From Candidatus Accumulibacter adjunctus (GTDB taxonomy: Bacteria > Pseudomonadota > Gammaproteobacteria > Burkholderiales > Rhodocyclaceae), in contig JFAX01000003.1 in the NCBI GenBank assembly GCA_000585015.1, positions 90,767-154,766 on the forward strand: DNA of 64,000 bases, read 5' to 3'. The number at the start of each line of letters is the position of its first letter. The first letter of the stretch is position 1. The notes under the pieces are model-generated. The model was not told where the DNA came from. It saw nothing but the letters and a program-made list of their open reading frames with translations, and did no database searches. Shown here piece after piece: positions 1-8,547 of this stretch. The translations under genes and the position numbers were made by a program.

Positions 1-1315
1 TGAAGACGTTGATCTCGCCGACATCGGTGAAGTCGGTCATGGTGGTGAACAGCGTGATGCTCGCCAGGCGGTCGTCGCCCTCGCGGGCCATCGCGGCGGC
101 GGCGATGGTCAGCAGGATGCCGCCGAGGCAGTAGCCGACGGTATGGATCCGGCGGCCGGGGAGAATCTCCGAGATGGCGTCGATGGCGGCCATCGTGCCG
201 AGCTTGCGATAGTCCTCCATGCCCAGGTTGCGGTGTTCGGCGCGCGGGTTCATCCAGGAGATCATGAACACCGTGTGCCCTCGGTCGACCAGGTACTTGA
301 CCAGGGAGTTGTGTGGCGACAGGTCGAGGATGTAGTACTTCATCATCCACGCCGACTGCATCAGGACCGGTTCGCGCTGCACGGTGTCGGTGGTCGGCGA
401 ATACTGGATCAGTTCCATCAGCAGGTTGCGATAGACGACCTTGCCGGGAGTGATGGCGAGGTTCTCGCCGACGCGGAAGGCCTCGATGCCGGCGGGCTTC
501 TCGTCACGCAGCGAGCGGCGCATGTCTTCCCGATAGAACTCGGCACCGCGCGCGAGATTGGCGCCGCGTTCCTGGATGGTCGCCTCGGCGATCTCGGGAT
601 TGAGGAAGGGGATGTTGCAGGGGGCGGTCATGTCGAGGATCTGCTTGGCAGTGAACCAGACGGCCGCTTCGGCATGTTTGGAGACGCCACGAATCCCGGT
701 CGTCGCGTTGTGCCACCACTGCTGGTTGAGCAGGAAGCCCTGCGACACCACGTTGTAGGGATAGCGCTCCCAACCCGGATGATCGAAGCGATGGTCTCCC
801 GGAAGGGGTTTGATGCACGGTTCCGCATTGCCGGTGACGGCGGACGAGAGGGCGTAGGCGCCGAGACGCATCGCCTTGCGCAGTGCCTTGGCGCCAAGCT
901 GGAACTGCTTGCCGGGTGAGGATGCGAGATGCACCGTCCAATCAAGATAGGCCATCGCCAGCGATGCCGGCGAGATGCCGCCGCTCATCTGGCCGAGCGC
1001 GATGTTCGTCATGCGGTCGATGTCTTCCAGGGCGCCCGAATCGAGCAGGTGGCGGTCACCCAGCCGCCGTGAGAGGTCGCCCTGGGTCGTCCGCGGCGCG
1101 GCGGTGGCTGCCGCGGGCGGGGCTGCTGCGATTGGTGCCGCCGGCGCCGTTGCCGCGGGCGTCGAACCGGCTGCCGGAGTTGCCGGCGGCGCTATGCTCT
1201 TCTTGCGACCACCCGTGGCCGAGCGGGTGCGCCGCTTCACCGGCGCTACGGGTGATGTGCCGGGGTCTGCTGGTGGGGCGTCGCCGGGCGAAGGTTGTTC
1301 AACAGTCTGGACCAT
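1..1315 (-). CDS. phaC: Class I poly(3-hydroxyalkanoate) synthase PhaC, truncated at left window edge
   Basis: Reverse-strand reading from ATG at 1315 gives MVQTVEQPSPGD...DWTVHLASSPGKQ...WWHNATTGIRGVSKH...HTVGYCLGGILLTIAAAAMAREGDDRLASITLFTTMTDF; lipase-like box GYCLGG. No stop inside the window, so absent from the ORF track. Confidence 0.93.
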   Translation of the reverse strand, partial: MVQTVEQPSPGDAPPADPGTSPVAPVKRRTRSATGGRKKSIAPPATPAAGSTPAATAPAAPIAAAPPAAATAAPRTTQGDLSRRLGDRHLLDSGALEDIDRMTNIALGQMSGGISPASLAMAYLDWTVHLASSPGKQFQLGAKALRKAMRLGAYALSSAVTGNAEPCIKPLPGDHRFDHPGWERYPYNVVSQGFLLNQQWWHNATTGIRGVSKHAEAAVWFTAKQILDMTAPCNIPFLNPEIAEATIQERGANLARGAEFYREDMRRSLRDEKPAGIEAFRVGENLAITPGKVVYRNLLMELIQYSPTTDTVQREPVLMQSAWMMKYYILDLSPHNSLVKYLVDRGHTVFMISWMNPRAEHRNLGMEDYRKLGTMAAIDAISEILPGRRIHTVGYCLGGILLTIAAAAMAREGDDRLASITLFTTMTDFTDVGEINVF

Positions 1316-1518
1316 GGGGACTCTCCGTTGTGCTCTGTGACGGGCTATCCTAAGGCATCGTCGGAATGCGGTGCTGATCCAGGTCAACTGCTGCCACCGC
1401 CGCGTGAGCCGCGTGCCGTCGGACGTGCCGCCGTGCGCTGCTGCTGGTCGTTGCGACCACTCGCCGGCGGTCGCAACGACCGTCTGCCCGGCGCTCTTGT
1501 TGCGGTGCGCCCGATGCT

Positions 1519-1548
1519 TGACTCGACGGTACTCAACGTTCGACAATG
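1519..1548 (+). promoter_or_regulatory. Candidate sigma70-like promoter TTGACT-N18-GACAAT in the phaC/SDR intergenic region
   Basis: TTGACT at 1519-1524 and GACAAT at 1543-1548, read by eye; points toward the SDR gene. Confidence 0.35.
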
Positions 1549-1794
1549 CCGGGATTGCTCGTACTGGCAGCAGGAACGTCGGCCCGGGGGTGAGGCTGAC
1601 GGGAAATCCGCGGCAGACGACCCCGGCATCGCTGTTGCGGGGCAGCATGTCCAGGCGACTTCTTGTCGCCGCGGCGCCGGGCCACGCAAAGGTTGGCGGG
1701 ACAGGCGAATCAGGCACGCAAACGAGGCACGCAATTTCCTGTGACGACGACGGTTCCGAGACTCCTCGGAGCGGTGGTCGGCGCAGGCCAGGAG

Positions 1795-1826
1795 CGCGGC
1801 ATCGCGTGATGTCGCGGTATTTTTTT
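1795..1826 (+). terminator. Intrinsic terminator immediately upstream of the SDR start codon
   Basis: CGCGGCATC-GCGT-GATGTCGCG (9-bp stem with one G-U pair), then GTA and T7. Confidence 0.7.
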
Positions 1827-1836
1827 GGGGGTTGAC

Positions 1837-2604
1837 ATGCAAATCAATGGCAGTGTGTTTGTGGTAACGGGCGCAGGTTCGGGTCTCGGAGCAGAAACGG
1901 CGAGCGGCCTGGTCAGCGCTGGTGGCAAGGTGGTGATTGTCGACGTGGACGCCGGTGCCGGCGAGGCGCAAGCCGCCGCGCTGGGCGCCAATGCGCGGTT
2001 TGCCAAGACCGACGTCACCGACGAGGCGAGCGCGCGCGCCGCCATCGACCTCGCCGTCAGCGAATTCGGCGGCGTGCACGGTCTGGTCCAGTGCGCCGGT
2101 GTTGCTCCACCGAAGAAGGTGTTGGGCCGGGAAGGTCCGCACGACCTGGCGACGTTCGCGCGGGTGGTCAACATCAACCTGGTCGGCACCTTCAACATGA
2201 TTCGCCTGGCTGCCGAGGCGATGGCGCGCAACGAGCCGAACGAAGGGGGCGAGCGTGGCGTGATCGTCAACACGGCTTCGGTGGCCGCCTACGATGGGCA
2301 GATCGGGCAGGCCGCCTATGCCTCGTCGAAGGCGGGGGTCGTTGGCCTGACGCTGCCGGTGGCGCGCGAACTCGCGGCGCACGGTATCCGCGTCGTGACG
2401 ATCGCTCCCGGCATCTTCGAGACGCCGATGCTCAAGGGCCTGCCGCAGGCGGCGCAGGATTCTCTCGGCAAGATGGTTCCGTTCCCGTCGCGCCTGGGCA
2501 AGCCGGCCGAGTACGCCGCGCTGGTGCGCCACATCTGCGAGAACGGCTACCTCAACGGTGAGGTCATCCGCCTCGATGGCGCCATTCGCATGGCTGCCAA
2601 GTAG
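1837..2604 (+). CDS. SDR family oxidoreductase (3-hydroxyacyl-CoA dehydrogenase type II-like)
   Basis: [25 protein letters not shown]; TGxxxGxG motif and YxxxK (YASSK); RLDGAIRM C-terminus. Confidence 0.88.
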   Translation: MQINGSVFVVTGAGSGLGAETASGLVSAGGKVVIVDVDAGAGEAQAAALGANARFAKTDVTDEASARAAIDLAVSEFGGVHGLVQCAGVAPPKKVLGREGPHDLATFARVVNINLVGTFNMIRLAAEAMARNEPNEGGERGVIVNTASVAAYDGQIGQAAYASSKAGVVGLTLPVARELAAHGIRVVTIAPGIFETPMLKGLPQAAQDSLGKMVPFPSRLGKPAEYAALVRHICENGYLNGEVIRLDGAIRMAAK

Positions 2605-2666
2605 TCCGCGGACAGACTGAAGATCAACCAGGCGGGCGTGGCCCGCCTCTTTGCAAGGAGTGTCTC

Positions 2667-3848
2667 ATGAGTGAGTCTGTTGTCATTGTCGGCGCCAAGC
2701 GGACGCCGGTGGGTTCCTTTCAGGGCCAGTTTGCCGCGTTGAGCGCGCCACAACTCGCCGCGGTGGCGATCAAGGCCGCCGTCGAGCAGGCGGGAGTCAA
2801 GGGAGAGGATATCGATGAAGCGCTGCTGGGCTGCTGCCTGATGGCCGGTGTGCGGCAGGCGCCGGCACGGCAAGCCGTGCTCGGAGCAGGTCTGCCCAAG
2901 TCCGTCCCGTGCACCACCCTGACCAAGATGTGCAGCTCGGCGCAGAAATCGGTCATGATCGCCCATGACGAACTGCTGGCGGGTTCGATCAACGTCGCCG
3001 TCGCCGGCGGCATGGAGTCGATGACCAACGCGCCGCACGTACTGACCACTGCCCGCTCGGGTTACCGGCTGGGCAACGGCGTCCTGCACGACCACATGTT
3101 CCTCGACGGCCTCGAGGATGCGTATGAGCAGGGCAAGCTGATGGGCGCCTTTGCCGAGCTGTGCGTGGACAAGTACAGCTTCTCGCGCGAGGAGATGGAT
3201 GCCTTTGCCGTCGAATCGGTGACGCGGGCGCAGAAGGCGGTGACGGCCGGCGTCTTCGCCGCCGAGATCGCTCCGGTGACGATCACCACCCGCAAGGGCG
3301 AGGAAGTGGTCGCTCTCGACGAGACGCCGATGAAATGCGACGCGTCGAAGATCAGCAAACTCAAGCCCGCCTTCAAGAAGGACGGTGCGGTGACGCCGGC
3401 CAACTCGTCGTCGATCTCCGACGGTGCGGCCGCCTTCGTCCTGATGCGCGAGTCCGACGCTACCAAGGCGGGGATCAAGCCACTGGCGCGGATCGTCGGT
3501 CATGCCACCTTTGCGCACGATCCGGCATGGTTCACCACCGCACCGGTGTTTGCCTTCCAGAATCTGCTGAAGAAGGTTGGCTGGCAGACCAGCGACGTCG
3601 ATCTCTGGGAAATCAACGAGGCGTTCGCGGCGGTGACGATGGCCTCGATGCGTGACCTCGACCTGCCGCACGACAAGGTGAACGTCAATGGCGGCGCGTG
3701 TGCGCTCGGCCATCCGATCGGCGCCACCGGTTCGCGGATTCTCGTGACGCTGCTTTACGCGCTCAAGGCACGCGGCCTGAAGCGCGGCATCGCCGGGCTG
3801 TGCGCCGGTGGTGGCGAGGCGACGGCCATCGCCATCGAAGTCCTCTGA
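2667..3848 (+). CDS. Acetyl-CoA C-acyltransferase (thiolase)
   Basis: MSESVVIVGAKRTPVGSFQGQ; NVNGGACALGHPIGATGSRI and GLCAGGGEATA thiolase motifs. Confidence 0.95.
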   Translation: MSESVVIVGAKRTPVGSFQGQFAALSAPQLAAVAIKAAVEQAGVKGEDIDEALLGCCLMAGVRQAPARQAVLGAGLPKSVPCTTLTKMCSSAQKSVMIAHDELLAGSINVAVAGGMESMTNAPHVLTTARSGYRLGNGVLHDHMFLDGLEDAYEQGKLMGAFAELCVDKYSFSREEMDAFAVESVTRAQKAVTAGVFAAEIAPVTITTRKGEEVVALDETPMKCDASKISKLKPAFKKDGAVTPANSSSISDGAAAFVLMRESDATKAGIKPLARIVGHATFAHDPAWFTTAPVFAFQNLLKKVGWQTSDVDLWEINEAFAAVTMASMRDLDLPHDKVNVNGGACALGHPIGATGSRILVTLLYALKARGLKRGIAGLCAGGGEATAIAIEVL

Positions 3849-3868
3849 GCCAGTCGCCAACCCATGCT

Positions 3869-3891
3869 CCCACCCCGCGCGGCGGGGTGGG
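3869..3891 (+). other. Strong intercistronic hairpin
   Basis: CCCACCCCGC-GCG-GCGGGGTGGG, perfect 10-bp stem. Confidence 0.75.
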
Positions 3892-3906
3892 CCAGGAGTG
3901 AATCCG

Positions 3907-4347
3907 ATGTTGATCGACAAGAAACATATCGGCATGAAAGTGCCGCCACACTCGGTAACCCCGACGGCGTGGCAACTCAAGTGGTTCGCGAAGGCGACCG
4001 GGGAGAGCAACCCGATCTACTTCGATGAAGCGGCCGCCGCAGAGGCGGGACTGCCCGGCGTGCTGGTGCCGCCGACCTTCTTCTTCTGCATGGACATGGA
4101 CAAGGACCATCCCTTCGACTATCTCGAGACGATGGGCTGCGACCTCGGCAAGATGCTGCACGGCGAGCAGTCGTTCGTCTATCACAAGCCGGTGCATTCG
4201 GGCGAGAAGCTGGACTTCGATGGCGTCATCACCGACATCTACGACAAGAAGAACGGCGCGCTGCAGTTCGTCGTCAAGGATGTCAAGGTGCTGCGTCAGG
4301 GCGAACTGGTGTGCGACGTGCACTCCGTGATGGTCATTCGGGCATAG
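3907..4347 (+). CDS. MaoC/FAS1-like dehydratase-domain protein (first of a pair)
   Basis: WFAKATGESNPIYFDEAAAAEAGLPGVLVPPTFFF hot-dog fold pattern. Confidence 0.8.
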   Translation: MLIDKKHIGMKVPPHSVTPTAWQLKWFAKATGESNPIYFDEAAAAEAGLPGVLVPPTFFFCMDMDKDHPFDYLETMGCDLGKMLHGEQSFVYHKPVHSGEKLDFDGVITDIYDKKNGALQFVVKDVKVLRQGELVCDVHSVMVIRA

Positions 4348-4357
4348 GGGAAGGTCG

Positions 4358-4777
4358 ATGACGAAACCGAATTTTGATGCGCTGAACGTTGGCGATGCGA
4401 TCCCCTCGTTCACCACCGAGCCGGTGTCGCGGCTGACTCTGGCGCTCTACGCCACGGGTTCAGGTGACCACCACCCGCTGCACCTCGACCAGGACTACGT
4501 GCGCTCGAAGGGGATTCCGGATGTCTTCGCGCACGGCATGCTCGGCATGGCCTATCTCGGCCGACTGCTGACGCAATGGGTGCCGCAGGCGGCGATCCGC
4601 AGCTTCGGCGTTCGTTTCACGGCCATCACGCAGGTTGGTGAGCGTCTCGTGTGCACCGGCAAGGTGGTCGAGAAGCTGGAGCAGGCCGGTGAGAAATGTG
4701 TTCGTCTCGAGTTGACCTGCGCCAATGAGCAGGGTGAGGCGAAGCACAAGGCAGATGCAGTGGTGGCCCTGACCTGA
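4358..4777 (+). CDS. MaoC-like (R)-enoyl-CoA hydratase-type protein
   Basis: ALYATGSGDHHPLHLDQDYVRSKGIPDVFAHGML; hydratase-2-type motif. Confidence 0.82.
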   Translation: MTKPNFDALNVGDAIPSFTTEPVSRLTLALYATGSGDHHPLHLDQDYVRSKGIPDVFAHGMLGMAYLGRLLTQWVPQAAIRSFGVRFTAITQVGERLVCTGKVVEKLEQAGEKCVRLELTCANEQGEAKHKADAVVALT

Positions 4778-4807
4778 TACCCTCAGGGCCAAGACATCTG
4801 CATGATC

Positions 4808-4840
4808 GCGGCCGTCGTCAGACGGCCGCAGTTTGGTTGA
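4808..4840 (+). terminator. Terminator-like hairpin between MaoC and phaE
   Basis: GCGGCCGTC-GTCA-GACGGCCGC, perfect 9-bp stem, then AGTTTGGTT; weak U tract. Confidence 0.5.
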
Positions 4841-4920
4841 AGAGTGCACTCAGTCTACCGCTGGGCGTTCGCCTGCCGTACCGGCAGGTGTGCCCCGCAC
4901 ACTGAAAGGAGATCACAGGA

Positions 4921-6000
4921 GTGGAAAACAACAATCCGAATGACCAACTGAAGGGCGTCGTCAACGCTTGGGCTGACATGCAGAAGCGGATGTGGGGCGA
5001 CTGGGCCTCGCTGCTGCAGAATCTCCCGGGCGCTGAAGGTGGTCCCGTCGAGGCGGTCAAGAAAGGTGTGGCGGCTGCTGCCACGGGCTCGAACGAAGCT
5101 GCCCGCATGCTGATGGATCGCATGAACAACAGCCAGACGGCAATGAATCGCGTGATGGAATTCTTCTTCAAGTCGATGAAGGTCGTCGCGCCGAACATGG
5201 ATGCCGGCAAGGACTGGCGGCCCGACCTCAAGAGCTTTGCCGAGCAATGGGCCAAGGAGTCGACGGCCATGCTCGAGCGCAGTTCCGGCCTCGCGTCGCA
5301 CCTTGGCGCCTTGGGCGGAACGCTGAACAAGGACTTGCCCGAGGCCTTCGGACCCTGGCTGTCCTTCCTGATGCAGGCCGCTTCTGCCGGTCACGTCGGC
5401 GAAGCGATGATCGGCGGCACGGCCGGACTCAATCGGCTGCTGTCGATGGAAGGAGAGGGCAGCGCGCTCGCAGGTGTCGGCGAGATTCCGCTGTTTGGCG
5501 CGTCGCGCGAGAAGAATGCGAAGCTGTTGCGTCTCGTCGACGCGGTCGTTGATCTGCGCAAGGACAGCCTGAGCTTCCACACCGCTTTCGCCGAGGCACT
5601 GGCGAGAGCAGTCGAAGCGACCGTCGAGGAACTCGCCAAGGTCGCCGCCAAGGGCGAGAAGATCAGTTCGGTTCGGCAGGTGATGGGCCTCTGGTACCGC
5701 ACGGCCGACAAGTCATTGCTGGTGACCTTCAACACGCAGGAGTTCCTCGACAAGCAGAACGCCTTCACGAGGTCGCAACAGCAGTTCAAGCTTGCCCAGC
5801 GCGCGGTCGTCGAGGACATCTTCCGTGGTCTCGACATGCCGACGCGCAGCGAGCTGGATGAGGCCTATCAGGTCATCCACGAACTCAAGATGGAGGTCCG
5901 GGCTCTCAGGAAGGCATTGCTGCCGGCAGCAACGGCGACAGCGAACAAGGCCGTCACGGCGCCGCGCAAGGTTGCGGCAGCGCGTGCCAAGAGCGAATGA
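4921..6000 (+). CDS. phaE: Class III PHA synthase subunit PhaE
   Basis: GTG start with RBS AGGAG; PhaE-like C-terminus SLLVTFNTQEFLDKQNAFTRSQQQFKLAQRAVVEDIFRGLDMPTRSELDEAYQVIHELK. Confidence 0.9.
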   Translation: MENNNPNDQLKGVVNAWADMQKRMWGDWASLLQNLPGAEGGPVEAVKKGVAAAATGSNEAARMLMDRMNNSQTAMNRVMEFFFKSMKVVAPNMDAGKDWRPDLKSFAEQWAKESTAMLERSSGLASHLGALGGTLNKDLPEAFGPWLSFLMQAASAGHVGEAMIGGTAGLNRLLSMEGEGSALAGVGEIPLFGASREKNAKLLRLVDAVVDLRKDSLSFHTAFAEALARAVEATVEELAKVAAKGEKISSVRQVMGLWYRTADKSLLVTFNTQEFLDKQNAFTRSQQQFKLAQRAVVEDIFRGLDMPTRSELDEAYQVIHELKMEVRALRKALLPAATATANKAVTAPRKVAAARAKSE

Positions 6001-6063
6001 GCCGGAAACCTGAACCTCATTTGCCGGCTGACAAGCCAATAGACCTTTAGGAGGGTGCCATCG

Positions 6064-7170
6064 ATGTTTTCTTTCCCGATCCAGATTCTCCCCGCCGACG
6101 TGGCGGAGGAAACCGCAGCCTTGAACGCCAAGCTCGCCAAGGGCATCAACAATCTCAGCAACCTGACTGACGACGACATCGACATCGGCAGCACGCCGAA
6201 GGACGTCGTCTTCGCCCAGGACGGCATCAAGGTCTATCACTACCACCCGCTGGTCGATCAGGCGAAGATCATGAAGACGCCGCTGCTGATCGTGCCACCG
6301 CTGATCAACGGCTACGAGGTGGCCGACCTGCAGCCCGACCGTTCCGTGGTGCGCAACCTGCTGAACGAGGGCCTCGACGTCTACCTCAACGACTGGGGCT
6401 ACCCGCGCCAGGTGGACAAGTACCGCACGGTCGACGATTACATCAACGGTTACCTCGACGAGACGGTCGACTTCATCCGCAGGCACCATGGTGTGGACAA
6501 GATTGCCCTCTTCGGCATCTGCCAGGGAGGGACGATGTCGACCACCTATTCGTCGCTCAATCCGGACAAGATCAGCCACCTGACGCTGACCGTCTCGCCG
6601 ATCGATTTCGACGCCTACAAGGCGAACCACAAGCCACACGAAGGCTTGATGTTCACCATGGGGGCCGACGCCGATGTCGAGAAGATGGTTGCCGTGCATG
6701 GCAACGTACCAGCTTCGGTACTGAACGAATCGTTCATGATGGCTTCGCCGTTCATCCTCAACTACGGCAAGTACGCGGACGTGATCGACATCCTCGATGA
6801 CCGGCCGGCCCTGCAGAACTTCCTGCGCATGGAAAAGTGGCTGTTCGGTGGTCCCGACGCCGTCGGCCAGACCTTCAAGGAGTTCATTCGCGACTTCCTG
6901 AAAGGAAACAAGCTCGTCAAGGGGACGCTGGAGGTCGGCGGCCGCAAGGTGGACCTGAAGAATCTGACGATGCCGATCCTCAACATCTTTGCCGAGAAGG
7001 ACCACATCGTGCCCCCGCCGTGCACGGTTGCCCTCGGCAAGCATGTCGGCAGCAAGGACTACAGCGAGTTTGCCATCAATACCGGCCACATCGGCATCTA
7101 CACCGGTGGTCTGGCGCAGAAGGTCCTGGCGCCGAAGGTGGCCAGCTGGATGCGCGAGCGCGGCGCCTGA
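6064..7170 (+). CDS. phaC: Class III PHA synthase subunit PhaC
   Basis: MFSFPIQILPADVAEETAALNAKL; lipase box GICQGG; KTPLLIVPPLINGYEVADLQPDRSVVRNLL. Confidence 0.94.
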   Translation: MFSFPIQILPADVAEETAALNAKLAKGINNLSNLTDDDIDIGSTPKDVVFAQDGIKVYHYHPLVDQAKIMKTPLLIVPPLINGYEVADLQPDRSVVRNLLNEGLDVYLNDWGYPRQVDKYRTVDDYINGYLDETVDFIRRHHGVDKIALFGICQGGTMSTTYSSLNPDKISHLTLTVSPIDFDAYKANHKPHEGLMFTMGADADVEKMVAVHGNVPASVLNESFMMASPFILNYGKYADVIDILDDRPALQNFLRMEKWLFGGPDAVGQTFKEFIRDFLKGNKLVKGTLEVGGRKVDLKNLTMPILNIFAEKDHIVPPPCTVALGKHVGSKDYSEFAINTGHIGIYTGGLAQKVLAPKVASWMRERGA

Positions 7171-7219
7171 GTTCCGTGAGCCGACTCCTCTGACCGGGGG
7201 GCCGGAAATGAGCGGAGCG

Positions 7220-7276
7220 GACGCCCCGCGCAACGCCAGGCTGCGTTTCTGCAGCCACGGCGCCGCGCGGGGCGTC
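7220..7276 (+). other. Extended inverted repeat downstream of phaC (nested stem-loop)
   Basis: GACGCCCCGCGC (7220-7231) pairs with GCGCGGGGCGTC (7265-7276); inner stem GGCTGC/GCAGCC. Confidence 0.65.
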
Positions 7277-7308
7277 TGCCGTTGCCGCCGCCGACGGGCC
7301 TTCCCGTC

Positions 7309-8547
7309 ATGACGCTGATGTTCGACCTGAGGAGCGCCATCCTGGCGCTTGCCGACGCGCTCGACCTGGTCGGAGTCAATGATTTCCAGCATGGCAAGCG
7401 GGTGGCGATGATCGCGCGCGAGACGGCGCGCGTGCTGGGTCTGCCGGAGCAGCGTCTCGACCGCATCGTCTGTGCCGGTCTGTTGCACGATGTGGGCGTT
7501 TCTTCCACGGCCGTTCATCGGCGTCTGCTGCGCCAGACCGACTGGCATGACCGCAACGCGCATTGCGAGACCGGCTACCACCTGTTGCGTCCCTTTGCCC
7601 ACCTGTCGCAGCTCGCAAATGCCGTTCGCCATCACCATACGCCGTGGTGCGAACTGCCGCTCGCGCTCGGTGAGTCGGATGCCCTCGACAGCAACCTGAT
7701 CCAGCTCGCCGACCGGGTCGATGGCATGCTGTTGCGGCGCGGCCTCGACAACCCGCTCTTCAACAGGACCGGCATCGTCGAGGCGATCACGGTTCTTGCC
7801 GGCAGCGTCCTGTCGCCGGATGTGACGCGCGCCTTTGCCGCGGCAGCCGCGCGCGAGGCGTTCTGGATTGGACTGGCACCGCGCCATGTCCTGCGCTATC
7901 TCGCCGACCTGGCGCTCAGCGAGTGGCACATCAGCATCGACTTTCCGCAGTTCGGACACGTCGCGCGGTTGATCTCGAGCATCGTCGACGCCAAGAGCCC
8001 CTTCACCGCAGCCCACTCGGTGGGCGTCGCCCGACTCGCGCGCCACCTCGGCGAGCGCGTCGGCTTCGCCGACGATGCGCTGGCAAGGATCGAGGTTGCT
8101 GGCCTGATGCACGATGTCGGCAAACTCTGCGTGCCGGACGAGATCGTCGACAAGCCGGGCAGCCTGACGCCACTCGAGTTTTCGGTCATGGAAAGGCACG
8201 CTTTCGAGACCTACCAGATTCTTCGCCACATCCCTGGCCTGGAGCAGGTTGCGGAGTGGGCGGCCTTCCATCACGAGGCGTTGAACGGCCACGGCTACCC
8301 GTTCCGGCATGATGCCGGGAGGCTATCGACGGAGGCGCGGATCGTTGCCGTTGCCGACGTCTTTCAGGCGCTGGCGCAGGAGCGGCCTTATCGAGGCCAG
8401 CAGCAGGCCGAAGAGATCCCGCCTTTCCTCGACGACTTCGTTCGCCAGGGCGTTCTCGATGGCGATCTGGTCGGCGTCGCCTGCGACGACCTCGACGGCA
8501 GCTGGCGGGCGGCGACCCAGCCGCTGCCCGGCGACGGGGATGCGTGA
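7309..8547 (+). CDS. HD / HD-GYP domain phosphodiesterase-like protein
   Basis: Two HD regions: GLLHDVGVSS and GLMHDVGKLCVPDEIVDKPG...FHHEALNGHGYPF. Confidence 0.85.
   Translation: MTLMFDLRSAILALADALDLVGVNDFQHGKRVAMIARETARVLGLPEQRLDRIVCAGLLHDVGVSSTAVHRRLLRQTDWHDRNAHCETGYHLLRPFAHLSQLANAVRHHHTPWCELPLALGESDALDSNLIQLADRVDGMLLRRGLDNPLFNRTGIVEAITVLAGSVLSPDVTRAFAAAAAREAFWIGLAPRHVLRYLADLALSEWHISIDFPQFGHVARLISSIVDAKSPFTAAHSVGVARLARHLGERVGFADDALARIEVAGLMHDVGKLCVPDEIVDKPGSLTPLEFSVMERHAFETYQILRHIPGLEQVAEWAAFHHEALNGHGYPFRHDAGRLSTEARIVAVADVFQALAQERPYRGQQQAEEIPPFLDDFVRQGVLDGDLVGVACDDLDGSWRAATQPLPGDGDA

Noticed and set aside
143-919. 258-aa plus-strand ORF at the window start
   Set aside because: Antisense to the truncated class I phaC, whose minus-strand translation is unambiguous.
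1371-1835. 154-aa plus-strand ORF in the phaC-SDR gap
   Set aside because: Cys/Arg-rich translation without recognisable family; runs through the terminator hairpin. The region is better explained as noncoding.
5713-8310. 865-aa minus-strand ORF antisense to phaE-phaC and the HD-GYP gene
   Set aside because: High-GC shadow ORF: Arg/His/Val-rich translation without domain motifs, while the opposite strand encodes clear families.
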